Assembly: GCA_902787825.1 (NCBI GenBank)
Contig: CADAHS010000003.1
Location: 1 to 64,000 of the forward strand
DNA length: 64,000 nucleotides
DNA from: an uncultured Ruminococcus sp.
GTDB taxonomy: Bacteria; Bacillota; Clostridia; Oscillospirales; Ruminococcaceae
Direction of reading: 5' to 3'
This document shows, one piece after another, positions 43,529 through 51,985 of this stretch (the first letter of the stretch is position 1; every line of letters starts with the position of its first letter). The position numbers were made by a program, and so were the translations under genes. Under the pieces are notes generated by a model. The model was not told where the DNA came from and searched no databases. It saw only the letters and a list, made by a program, of their open reading frames with translations.

Positions 43529-44197
43529 TCAGTTTTTTATCTGTCCGTCCTCAATGCGAACGATTCGATCTGCGCCGCTTGCGATGCTTTCATCGTGAGT
43601 AACTATCACAACAGTCTTGTTGTACTTTTTGTTTACCTCGTGCAAGAGTGAGATAACTTTCTCGCCCGTTTTCTTGTCGAGGTTCCCTGTTGGTTCATCA
43701 CAAAGCACTATCTGCGGATTGTTGGCAAGCGCTCGTGCAATTGCACATCTCTGCTGCTGACCGCCCGAAAGCTCCGAGGGCAGATGACCTTTTCTGTCAG
43801 ATAGTCCGAGGATATCGCAAAGCTCGTCGATATAGGCAGTATCGGGACGCTTGTTCGACAGCAGCACGGGGACGATTATGTTTTCGGTTACGGTAAGTTC
43901 GGGGATAAGGCAGAATTTCTGGAACACGAAGCCGATGTTCTCTCTGCGTATCTTTGCGAGCTTTTTGTCCTTGGTCTGCGTGACTTTGGTATCGCCTATG
44001 TATATGTCACCCGAGGTCGGTCGGTCAAGGCAGCCGAGCATATGCAAAAGTGTTGACTTTCCGCTGCCGCTTGTGCCGCAGATAGCGGTGAAGCTCCCTT
44101 TTTCAATTTCAAGGTCAACGCCTTTGAGTGCATCGACTGTCTGTGTGCCCATTTTGTATTGCTTGGTAAGCCCTTGCGTTTTTATCTGAATATCCAT
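43529..44197 (-). CDS. ABC transporter ATP-binding protein (MacB/LolD type)
   Basis: A 222-residue ATPase with Walker A GTSGSGKST, signature LSGGQQQRCAIARAL, Walker B IVLCDEPTGNLD and H loop VTHDES. It starts 10 bp after the 977-residue permease. Last gene of the third sigma/ABC module. Together they would form a MacB- or BceAB-like exporter or sensor. Confidence 0.93.
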   Translation of the reverse strand: MDIQIKTQGLTKQYKMGTQTVDALKGVDLEIEKGSFTAICGTSGSGKSTLLHMLGCLDRPTSGDIYIGDTKVTQTKDKKLAKIRRENIGFVFQKFCLIPELTVTENIIVPVLLSNKRPDTAYIDELCDILGLSDRKGHLPSELSGGQQQRCAIARALANNPQIVLCDEPTGNLDKKTGEKVISLLHEVNKKYNKTVVIVTHDESIASGADRIVRIEDGQIKN

Positions 44198-44207
44198 TTA
44201 TGCCTCC

Positions 44208-47141
44208 TTAAAAGCTTGACTTTTCAATTTCATCTACTATAGACTGCTTGCGGATAAAGCGTATCTGAGGCAGGGTGACAAGCATTATCATCACAAGATA
44301 AAGTGCAAAAATAATAGCTATCGTGCGCACGATGTGATAGTCATACAGGTTTTGAAAATAGGGTATATGATCTGTCCACTCGTGATCCTCGTGAACCCAA
44401 AGCTCTGAACGATACATACGCAGTACATAGTCAAAGAGCTTCTGGCACACAGCAACGGGGATCATCGAAAGTGCTGCGCCAACTATCGGGTAGATGATAT
44501 TCTGCCGCCATATCATAAAGAGTATCTGCCGAGTTGACATTCCGCAGGCACGCAGCATTGCGAATTTGCCCGAGCGCATACGGATATCAGTGTACAGGCT
44601 TATGGCTATCATCACGGTGGCGATAAGGGTGAGAATTATCATCATACAGTAGTAGACAGACATTATTTTATTAGTTCCTCGGTTCATATTTGCGCTGATC
44701 TCGGCGGTCGAGCTTGTGACCATACCTCTTGCGCCCGACATTGTGCTGTACCAGTATTCATCGGCTTTTGTGATGTACGATTCATCTTTGACTTTCATAC
44801 TGACCTGCGTAAGATTTCGGTCGGGAAGTCCCCATGCTTTGAAGGAATCAAGCGAGCAGAACACGTTAAGACCGTAGTTTCCGCTTGCGGCAAAGGTCAT
44901 ATACCTTTTTGCCTCGTCGCTGTCAAGGACAAGTATCGCACCGACTCTGACGGACAGATCCTTGCGCCTGCCGACTGCGTAAGAGGTCAGCGGAACGATG
45001 TTTCCGCTTTCGGACGGGACGTTCTTTTTATAGACAGGCTCGCCCAGCTTTGACGGGTCGGGCTTGTTAAAATCAAAGTTCTCCTCGGTGTCATTAAGCC
45101 GGATATCCGAAAGGGGCAGCTTGTCACCAACATCGAAAAGATCGATGTATTTATCTCTGCTTGTCTTTGTCATTACAAGCAGCACCTCGCTGCCGTCACG
45201 CAGCTTTTCAAGATCTATTTCGCCCCGCTCGGTGTACTGCCGCAGCTTTTCAAATTCTTCGTCAAAAAAAGCGACACTGGGGCAGGAGCAAATAAAGTCG
45301 GTCTTGTCATAGCCTATTTTTTGAACGACCGCATCCTCAGCCTCTTTAAGCGCTCGGTCAAGCTCGCCTGCGGTGGAAGGGTCAATATCGGTGTGTTCCT
45401 TGACATCATAGTTTTCAAGTGCGCTCAAATACTTTTTATCAAGCGAGCCTTGTGCAAACGTCAGCCTTGTTGAACGGTTTATTGCTCTGCCGTAGATGTC
45501 CTTGACAAAGCTTTGCTTTTTGAGCTGTTTATAGGCACTCTGGCTCACTCCGTTATCGTGGTGATTTTCAATATTGAAAATGTACATTCCATCGCTGTTT
45601 GAACGGTCGGCTGTGTAGTCCCAATAGGCAAGACCGCTTTGCTCTTTCTCCCATTTCAACTCGTTGTTTTCTTTGTCCGTAAGGGCGCAGAAGTAGGTAT
45701 ATCCGAACAGCGCCACACCCATGACCAGCACGCTGACCACGGCTATACGCACATTGTGCAGCTTTATACGGCGCATAAGCAGCCATTTCCAGCTGCGGTA
45801 TTTGCCCGCAGGCTTTGCTTTTGCGTGTCTGCGTGTGCGGGCTTTCTGCGGTGCAAAAAGCTGCATCGGTGTTTTGCCGTTGATGCTGAACACTGCGTGG
45901 AAAACGGCAAGCTCCACACATATCAGTACAGCCGCAGATGACAGGATGAACGGGTCATATGTAACCTCGGCTACATATTTATGTACTGTAAATCCGTATT
46001 GCAGCTTGAGATCGTACAGGCGGTTGAGAAGGTCGGTCATACCGATATGCGCAAGGCTTCCAAGTCCCAGTCCTATGGCTATACCTGCAAGCGCTGTCAG
46101 CGTGAAATCACAAAAGATGTAAAGCTTCAGCGCTGTTTGTCCAAGTCCAAGGCTGCGCAGCACGGTAAAGTTTTCCTGCTTGTCCTTTATGATGTTTTTC
46201 GTCAGACCGACAACCGAAAGAATGACGATAATGAAGATGATGACGGTAAGTATCGGCATAAGTATCTGTGAATAAAAATCCTTTACGGTGTCATCGTTCT
46301 CAATGGCATCGCTTACGGTCGAGAATCCGGTTTCAGCACCGACCCTGTTTGCGCCGAGGATATGCATATAGGTCATCACTCTGCCGCTTGCATTTGTACT
46401 CCATACCATTGTATCTTCGGCATATTCCTGCACCCTGCTGTAAAGGTCGTTTTTAACCGTTTGATTTGTCAGGTCGGTCTGGATAAAAGCGGAGACAAGT
46501 TCACTCTTGAAGATGTCATTTTGCGAGATATGAAAGTAAACGCTTGGCATATCGTATTCTTTTTCAGCGCAGGGGTATCTGTACCAGCCGCCTGCAGATG
46601 ATGAATTTTTCTCCTCAAATACACCGCACAGGGTATACTGCTTATCGGCAAGATGTTTTCCGTCTGCGGAAAAAAGTGATATGCTCACCTTTGCACCCGG
46701 GTATGGTTTGATACCAAAGCCCTTTGCGGTGGAAACGTCCATTGCGACCTCGTCAGCTTTTTCGGGATAACGGCCGCGCGTGCAGGTCATATGGTAAATA
46801 TCCTGTGCCTGCTTGTCCTCAAATGCAGCAGCATTGAATTTTGCACCGCCAGCATTTTGCACATAGCCAAGCTCATACTGCAGTCCTGCTTTCTCGACCG
46901 TTTCTTCCTGCCTGATCCTTTCGGCAGTTTTCAGGGAGATATTGTGGGCGGCATTGTCATAGTTGCCCAACAAACGCAGCTCTTCCTCGTACACGGCTTG
47001 CTTTTCGCTGCGCACCAAAAGCGCCGTACAGCAAAGCGCACTCACACCAAGCACCAGCGTCAGCATAAGCGTGAACAAGCGCCGCTTGTGGTGAAGCCAG
47101 TATTTGAGTGACAATTTTGTGAGCATTTTTATCTTTTTCAT
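44208..47141 (-). CDS. Large FtsX-type ABC permease
   Basis: 977 residues with two FtsX repeats: membrane segments at about 18-38, then an external domain, three segments at about 290-400, one at about 460, a second external domain of about 350 residues, and three segments at the end. Coupling-helix patterns are LRSLGLGQTALKLYIFCDF and LRACGMSTRQILFMIW. AAAGGTAAG precedes the start. It lies 5 bp after the sigma-fusion gene and 10 bp before its ATPase. Duplicated FtsX domains in one chain are typical of YknZ/BceB-like permeases. Confidence 0.88.
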   Translation of the reverse strand: MKKIKMLTKLSLKYWLHHKRRLFTLMLTLVLGVSALCCTALLVRSEKQAVYEEELRLLGNYDNAAHNISLKTAERIRQEETVEKAGLQYELGYVQNAGGAKFNAAAFEDKQAQDIYHMTCTRGRYPEKADEVAMDVSTAKGFGIKPYPGAKVSISLFSADGKHLADKQYTLCGVFEEKNSSSAGGWYRYPCAEKEYDMPSVYFHISQNDIFKSELVSAFIQTDLTNQTVKNDLYSRVQEYAEDTMVWSTNASGRVMTYMHILGANRVGAETGFSTVSDAIENDDTVKDFYSQILMPILTVIIFIIVILSVVGLTKNIIKDKQENFTVLRSLGLGQTALKLYIFCDFTLTALAGIAIGLGLGSLAHIGMTDLLNRLYDLKLQYGFTVHKYVAEVTYDPFILSSAAVLICVELAVFHAVFSINGKTPMQLFAPQKARTRRHAKAKPAGKYRSWKWLLMRRIKLHNVRIAVVSVLVMGVALFGYTYFCALTDKENNELKWEKEQSGLAYWDYTADRSNSDGMYIFNIENHHDNGVSQSAYKQLKKQSFVKDIYGRAINRSTRLTFAQGSLDKKYLSALENYDVKEHTDIDPSTAGELDRALKEAEDAVVQKIGYDKTDFICSCPSVAFFDEEFEKLRQYTERGEIDLEKLRDGSEVLLVMTKTSRDKYIDLFDVGDKLPLSDIRLNDTEENFDFNKPDPSKLGEPVYKKNVPSESGNIVPLTSYAVGRRKDLSVRVGAILVLDSDEAKRYMTFAASGNYGLNVFCSLDSFKAWGLPDRNLTQVSMKVKDESYITKADEYWYSTMSGARGMVTSSTAEISANMNRGTNKIMSVYYCMMIILTLIATVMIAISLYTDIRMRSGKFAMLRACGMSTRQILFMIWRQNIIYPIVGAALSMIPVAVCQKLFDYVLRMYRSELWVHEDHEWTDHIPYFQNLYDYHIVRTIAIIFALYLVMIMLVTLPQIRFIRKQSIVDEIEKSSF

Positions 47142-47146
47142 ATATC

Positions 47147-48889
47147 TTACCTTTTGTTCTGTGTTACTCTTGCCATTGATATTTCAAGTATAATGTCAAG
47201 ACTATAATCGGCTGTTTTATATGGCGGTGAAACTTCATTTTTTCGTTTGTAGTTTATTTTGATATTCACTCTGTTACAGTCGCTTGGGATATCTGTTATA
47301 CCGATCTTTGTGCTGTTTGCTTGCTGCGCAAGGGTGCGGTTCACATCATAGCTGATACAGTATTTTTCTGCGCTGCCTGTTGTGTGCTTTTCGCCGTTGA
47401 CAGACATCGGACATGGTATGCTTTTGCCTGTTTTGTTTTGCAGCGCGCTGACCTCAAAATACATACCGTCAGTATCCTGCAAAATGTTTATATCTGGATC
47501 AAGCGTTATATCTATCTTGTCATTTCCGCTGTATCGGACATTAAGATCAATGCCCTCTGCTGAATATGACTGCGTAACTATGCCGCTTGTTTGCTTGTGA
47601 AGATAAAAGAGCTTTTGCATTGTCAGGTCAGTGGCTTTGATCCGGCGGGAGTGAATATCGTCAAGAATAAAGCGTCCCTGCTCGGGGTCGGTGTACTCGA
47701 TACAGATGAACTTATCCGAATTTGCTTTTGGAAGATACAGCCTGTAAACCGAATGACAATGCGTTTGCTTATCGCTCGTACAGTACAGCTTTATCTGCAT
47801 ATCAAGGCCTTTATAGAAATGGGTCATACAGGTCTGCCCTGCTTCGCTGTCGATATCTTTGAGAGAGATCTTCCAGTCTTTCTGACAGGCAAGCAGCATT
47901 TGTGCAAGCCCGTAGTCATACATCTGCCCTTGTTCGATATCTTCGTGATCGGTGTCAGCAAGAAATTCGGGCTTTGAGGAGCTGTCTGTCTGCATCAGAA
48001 ACTCTGCATCGGGACCGGATTCAAAACGGTAGTCAAAGCTTTTGCCTTTGAGCTTTTCAAGCAGCGCTGCTGCCTCCTGCGAATTGGGATCGGTCTGTGA
48101 AACTATCGTGTTTTGCGGTCGGTAATCGCCATAACTGCTATGGTCGTGCAAAGCTATCGGCACGCCGACTGCGAGCACTGCGGACACGCACACAGCTGTG
48201 AGCTTTACGCAAAAGCCTGCTGCGGCGACTGATGCAGTGCCTGTGCTGACGGTGGCTTGGCTGCTTTCAAGTGCGGCATTTATTACTGATCCAATAGGAA
48301 CAACGCAGAGAACACCTGTGTTTTTGCTGAGTTTTTTCAGCTTTGAGGCAAGCTTTTTGCGAGCTGCATACAGCCGCTGTTTTGTGGTATTCTCTTTGAG
48401 ACCCATTGCCTGTGCGACCTCGGCTACGCTTAACTGCTCAAAATAATACATTATTATTGCGCTGCGTGCTTCAGGCTTCAGACTGTCTATTGCCTCACGC
48501 AAAAGCTGCTTTGTTTCCTCATTTTCAATATAGTCGCTTGGGATCATTACAGGTTCGCTCAATGCGGCATTTTCAACTGTGCGGTCTAATTCTTCACAAC
48601 TATCAAAGTGTGCTTTTTCACTCTCGGAGTTCAGGTAGTCTGTACACTTATGGTATGCTATGGAGTAGAGCCACGAACCGAATGACTCGGGGCGATTCAG
48701 GTCGGGAAGCTTTTCGATAGCAGTCAGAAAGGTGTCCGAAACGATGTCTTCTGCGGCGGCTTGTGATGACACATTCTTGCGAACAAAGAACCATATGCGC
48801 TCGCGGTACTGCCTGTAAAGCTTTTCAACTGCATCCTTATTCCCCGACTGTGCCGCTTTCACTGTCTCGGCAAGCTCTGCCTTGTTCAT
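47147..48889 (-). CDS. ECF sigma factor fused to a membrane-anchored ectodomain
   Basis: About 580 residues. The N-terminal 190 are a full ECF sigma factor: region 2 LYRQYRERIWFFVRKNVSSQAAAEDIVSDTF, region 4 LKPEARSAIIMYYFEQLSVAEVAQAMGLKENTTKQRLYAARKKL. A membrane segment follows (VAAAGFCVKLTAVCVSAVLAVGVPIAL, about 220-247), then an ectodomain of about 330 residues with no motif I recognise. It thus joins the sigma factor and a sensor that elsewhere in this window are separate proteins. The start is the ATG after AAAGGAGTG. Permease and ATPase genes follow. Confidence 0.88.
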   Translation of the reverse strand: MNKAELAETVKAAQSGNKDAVEKLYRQYRERIWFFVRKNVSSQAAAEDIVSDTFLTAIEKLPDLNRPESFGSWLYSIAYHKCTDYLNSESEKAHFDSCEELDRTVENAALSEPVMIPSDYIENEETKQLLREAIDSLKPEARSAIIMYYFEQLSVAEVAQAMGLKENTTKQRLYAARKKLASKLKKLSKNTGVLCVVPIGSVINAALESSQATVSTGTASVAAAGFCVKLTAVCVSAVLAVGVPIALHDHSSYGDYRPQNTIVSQTDPNSQEAAALLEKLKGKSFDYRFESGPDAEFLMQTDSSSKPEFLADTDHEDIEQGQMYDYGLAQMLLACQKDWKISLKDIDSEAGQTCMTHFYKGLDMQIKLYCTSDKQTHCHSVYRLYLPKANSDKFICIEYTDPEQGRFILDDIHSRRIKATDLTMQKLFYLHKQTSGIVTQSYSAEGIDLNVRYSGNDKIDITLDPDINILQDTDGMYFEVSALQNKTGKSIPCPMSVNGEKHTTGSAEKYCISYDVNRTLAQQANSTKIGITDIPSDCNRVNIKINYKRKNEVSPPYKTADYSLDIILEISMARVTQNKR

Positions 48890-49016
48890 CGCTCTCACAC
48901 TCCTTTCCGATAGTTTTCATCACTTTTTTATCTACATTTTCAAGTCCGAATGACTCTTGCAGGCAGCGTTGATACATCTGCGTAAGTATGTTTTTTATCA
49001 ACTCGTTCAGTTTCAT
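48837..49016 (-). CDS. Small ORF overlapping the sigma-fusion gene start
   Basis: A 59-codon frame (MKLNELIKNILTQMYQRCLQ at its start), with AAAGGTGTGG 7 bp ahead of the ATG, overlaps the first 53 bases of the sigma-fusion gene in another frame. The first 40 residues form a plausible amphipathic helix; the overlapping tail is low-quality. It may be a leader that couples translation or a small anti-sigma-like peptide. No family recognised. Confidence 0.35.
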   Translation of the reverse strand: MKLNELIKNILTQMYQRCLQESFGLENVDKKVMKTIGKECESDEQGRACRDSESGTVGE

Positions 49017-49060
49017 ATGCACCACACCTTTAGATTTCCCGTTATATGCTCTATAATTAT

Positions 49061-49083
49061 GACGGAAAAAATGCTGTTTGGTT
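49061..49083 (-). promoter_or_regulatory. Possible ECF-type promoter
   Basis: On the minus strand AAC (49081-49083) and CGTC (49061-49064) are separated by 16 bp, the spacing of many ECF promoters, upstream of the sigma-fusion operon. It may mark autoregulation; the short motifs make it uncertain. Confidence 0.3.
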
Positions 49084-49281
49084 AGAAAAAATCTTGTGTG
49101 GTAAAATTTGATATATTGTAGCATATCACAAGCGTAAATGCAAGTGCAGGCTTTCCGTCGCCCAGCACAATAACGCACCCGCTGAAAGCCCTGTTATTTT
49201 TAGGTTCCTTTCGGCAGTTTTCAGTATTATCGTAAATTGATATCAGCAAAAGGCAGCAGAAAAAGGGGTGATAAAAATCGG

Positions 49282-49458
49282 AAATTGCACATGATCGCCA
49301 CACAAGCTCCTTGTGATCGAAGCACAATAGCCGCAACGCTCGGACACTCAACTCCGATAACTACGCTGAACATTTACACTCACGTTTTTCAGGAGCAGCG
49401 CATGAAAGCAATGGGCGCAGTTGCGGAAATGATAGGTTTCAAACGAAAGGCAGTATAG
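49282..49458 (+). pseudogene. C-terminal fragment of a tyrosine recombinase
   Basis: The frame reads LHMIATQAPCDRSTIAATLG, then HSTPITTLNIYTHVF, matching the end of phage-type integrases: the LGHS box and the nucleophile Tyr in IYTHV remain. The N-terminal domains and the first Arg/His boxes are missing. It marks an old integration site at the start of the accessory region. Confidence 0.75.
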
Positions 49459-49471
49459 GATAACAACACAA

Positions 49472-49499
49472 CCGCCCGGGAGTTTATGCTCTCGGGCGG
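49472..49499. repeat. GC-rich hairpin repeat, copy 4
   Basis: CCGCCCGGGAG-TTTATG-CTCTCGGGCGG, identical to copy 1, right after the integrase fragment. The following ATTAAAACCGTGCGACGAT also resembles sequence near 38370-38395. Confidence 0.8.
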
Positions 49500-49553
49500 T
49501 GTTTGTTATTAAAACCGTGCGACGATATCAGATACTGTCACAAGCGCTGCAAA

Positions 49554-49582
49554 TTGACTTTCAGGCTGTGTTGTGGTAAAAT
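49554..49582 (+). promoter_or_regulatory. Promoter of the RhuM-Doc gene
   Basis: TTGACT and TAAAAT separated by 17 bp, 17 bp before the start. Confidence 0.65.
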
Positions 49583-49598
49583 GAACGTGGTGATAATT

Positions 49599-50528
49599 AT
49601 GAAAGAAAATGAGATCATATTATATGAGACCGCCGATCACGAGGTCAAGCTGAATGTCAACACTGACGGCGACACTGTGTGGCTCAACCGTGCGCAGCTT
49701 GCTGAACTGTTCAACAAAGATGTCAGCGTTATAGGCAGGCACATAAACAATGTCTTCGCAGAAAACGAGGTCGACAAGGAAAGCAATGTGCAAAAAATGC
49801 ACATTCCAAATTCTGACAGACCGACAGAGTTTTACTCGCTCGATGTTATCATATCTGTCGGCTACCGTGTAAAGTCACAGCATGGCGTTGAATTTCGCAA
49901 ATGGGCAAACAGCGTTCTTCGGGATTACATAATCAAGGGCTATGCCGTTAATAATAAGCGTATAGAACAGATAGGTGAGGTCATACGCATTATGAAACGA
50001 GCAGAGAGTCAGCTTGATGCAAAGCAGGTGCTGTCGGTCATTGAGAAATACAATTGTGCGCTGGATATGCTTGACGAATACGACCACCAGACGATGCGCA
50101 AGCCAAAGGGCAGCAAGGCAAGCTATGTGCTGACGTATGATGAATGCCGAAAGGTAATCGACGAGATGAAGTTCTCGGCTGAAAGCGATTTGTTTGGCAA
50201 CGAAAAGGACGACTCGTTCAAGGGCAGCATTGCTAATATCTATCAGGAGTTCGGCGGTGTGGAGATTTACCCATCGCTTGAAGAAAAGGCGGCAAATCTT
50301 CTGTACTTTGTCACCAAGAACCACAGCTTTTCTGACGGAAACAAGCGTATCGCCGCAGCGATGTTTTTGTACTTTCTTGATATGAACGGCGCACTTTTCC
50401 ACGATGACGCAAAGACCGAAAAGGCTATCGCCGACCAGACGCTCGCCGCACTGACGATAATGATAGCGGAGTCAAACCCCGACGAAAAGGAAATGATGAT
50501 AAAGGTCATTATGAACTGTATGGTGTGA
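49599..50528 (+). CDS. RhuM-family protein with C-terminal Fic/Doc domain
   Basis: 309 residues. The N-terminal half matches the RhuM/phage-antirepressor type (TVWLNRAQLAELFNKDVSVI, EFYSLDVIISVGYRVKSQHG, EFRKWANSVLRDYIIKGYAVN). The C-terminal half is a Fic-fold domain with HSFSDGNKR at 242-250, nearer to the Doc kinase motif than to the AMP-transferase motif HPFxxGNGR. It may phosphorylate or nucleotidylate a target. The start is the ATG after GGTGATAATT, since a promoter lies inside the longer frame. No antitoxin gene is evident next to it. Confidence 0.85.
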   Translation: MKENEIILYETADHEVKLNVNTDGDTVWLNRAQLAELFNKDVSVIGRHINNVFAENEVDKESNVQKMHIPNSDRPTEFYSLDVIISVGYRVKSQHGVEFRKWANSVLRDYIIKGYAVNNKRIEQIGEVIRIMKRAESQLDAKQVLSVIEKYNCALDMLDEYDHQTMRKPKGSKASYVLTYDECRKVIDEMKFSAESDLFGNEKDDSFKGSIANIYQEFGGVEIYPSLEEKAANLLYFVTKNHSFSDGNKRIAAAMFLYFLDMNGALFHDDAKTEKAIADQTLAALTIMIAESNPDEKEMMIKVIMNCMV

Positions 50529-50554
50529 AATTGGCAGGATATGAACAAAATGAA

Positions 50555-50582
50555 CGCCCGGGAGTTTCAGGCTCTCGGGCGG
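50555..50582. repeat. GC-rich hairpin repeat, copy 5
   Basis: CGCCCGGGAG-TTTCAGG-CTCTCGGGCG after the RhuM-Doc gene, probably its terminator. The flank TATAAGCTGCAA resembles the flank of copy 1. Confidence 0.75.
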
Positions 50583-50737
50583 TTGTTGTTTTATAAGCTG
50601 CAAGTATGGGGTTACAGCTTGGGTTTTTAGTTAGGTCGATCAGAATCTGTGCACAGCGTGCACCACGCTTGTCCGTCGCATATAAGATTGAAATGACAAC
50701 TGCTTTTGTGCCGCTCCGGGCTTTCATTTAGTTATTT

Positions 50738-50959
50738 CGGTAAATCAGAATCTATCCCAGTGTATTCGCTACTTGATATTGATCTGTTTCTGTTTCACAG
50801 GTACAATATCACTCTTGGGCTTGCCTATGCCGATGAAGCAAGGCATAAAATAGTCAGGATTTTTGCGATCTAAGGTCATTTTTGAAATGAAACGGCGAGC
50901 ATTTTTTCTTCACTCAAATGGCTATTTTTCCATAAGCTATTTCAGCGGCGGAAGCGAAT
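50738..50959. repeat. 222-bp direct repeat, copy B
   Basis: Second copy of the repeat near 41.8 kb, same orientation, six differences over 222 bp. It overlaps the last codons of the YdcF-like gene. Confidence 0.9.
50745..50879 (-). pseudogene. C-terminal fragment of a nitroreductase (copy B)
   Basis: Same fragment as copy A (RKNPDYFMPCFIGIGKP), but the CAG that precedes RIHW is TAG here, so the frame stops eight residues early. Confidence 0.6.
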
Positions 50960-51881
50960 GAATATCATAGTTATCGTAGTAGATATCGAACGCTGTTTTT
51001 ACGTCGCCTGACAGCTCGATGAGCGCACCTGCCTGGAACATTGCCGAAAGCGAACCGGAGGGCGCTTTCCACGCAGCGTTTGAAACCACCTCAAGCTTTT
51101 CGCTGCCGACTTCGCTTGCACGCAGGATCGACACTGCCCTGAACAGCAGCTCTCCCGTTGCGATGTGATAGTCGCTCGAAACGATAGCCAGCTTTTTTAC
51201 CGAGGTGTATTTCGATGTCAGTATATCGTAGGTAAATATTGCATTCTGCGCCGTTGTTATCGAGTTATCCTCGATGATGATGCGCTTTTTGTCTATCCCT
51301 TGCTGCTCTAACCACTTTGCCATTTCGCCTGCTTCCGATGCAGCTTCGTTTTCCGATGCAGTGCCGCCGCCAGTGCAGACAATGTACGCCTTGGGGTACT
51401 TTTTCGCACTGTTCAGGGCGACGGTCAGGCGCTGTATCAGCTCGTCCTTCATCGTGCCGTCGGGATTGAGCTGAAATCCGAGGACGACTATGCAAAGCTC
51501 GTCCGTATCAGGCAGTCCGTCGGGGAGAACATCGTAATTAAGATGTTTGCCAAGGTCGTCCGATGTCCAGATATCCATTATGTTTTTCCAGCGTTTGCCC
51601 GCAGATGTGTCGCAGGCAGAAAGCTCACCGAGCAGGGTGTCTATCTTATCCTTTGCCTCAGATCCGTAGCTTCCGTAGTCAACGACCATTTCCTCGACTA
51701 TCTTATCCACACCCCTTTGGTCTGACGAGGTATGTGATAAGTCGGCAGAAGATGCGGCTGCGGAGCTTTCGCCTGAACCTTTGGACGAGCTGCTTGCACA
51801 GCCTGTGAGTTGAACGCACAGACACAGGGCGAGCAGGAATGATATAAAATGTATATGTGGTTTTCGTTTCAATGGGTACAC
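50937..51881 (-). CDS. YdcF/SanA-type DUF218 lipoprotein
   Basis: 314 residues with lipobox QLTGC (Cys28), then a Ser/Ala-rich linker. The DUF218 core has CIVVLGFQL, YIVCTGGG, ENEAASEAGEMAKWL, IIIEDNSITTAQNA and LAIVSSDYHIATGE. Family members act in envelope functions; the ligand site is the acidic/Asn set visible here. The start lies near a promoter. The last seven codons fall inside repeat copy B, so the natural C terminus may have been altered. Confidence 0.85.
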   Translation of the reverse strand: MYPLKRKPHIHFISFLLALCLCVQLTGCASSSSKGSGESSAAASSADLSHTSSDQRGVDKIVEEMVVDYGSYGSEAKDKIDTLLGELSACDTSAGKRWKNIMDIWTSDDLGKHLNYDVLPDGLPDTDELCIVVLGFQLNPDGTMKDELIQRLTVALNSAKKYPKAYIVCTGGGTASENEAASEAGEMAKWLEQQGIDKKRIIIEDNSITTAQNAIFTYDILTSKYTSVKKLAIVSSDYHIATGELLFRAVSILRASEVGSEKLEVVSNAAWKAPSGSLSAMFQAGALIELSGDVKTAFDIYYDNYDIHSLPPLK

Positions 51882-51904
51882 CGCCTGTTCGTTGTGATAA
51901 TACT

Positions 51905-51933
51905 ATTATAGCACAATTTGGCGGCAGGTTCAA
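51905..51933 (-). promoter_or_regulatory. Promoter of the YdcF-like gene
   Basis: On the minus strand, TTGAAC (51928-51933) and TATAAT (51905-51910) are 17 bp apart, with GTGC before the -10. Confidence 0.75.
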
Positions 51934-51985
51934 GAGAAAGATCCCTGTCAGGCAAGATGTTAAAACAAAAAGCGATCCATTTTTG

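Noticed and set aside
50509..50727. 72-codon minus-strand frame after the RhuM-Doc gene
   Set aside because: No recognisable similarity or ribosome site, and it overlaps hairpin copy 5.
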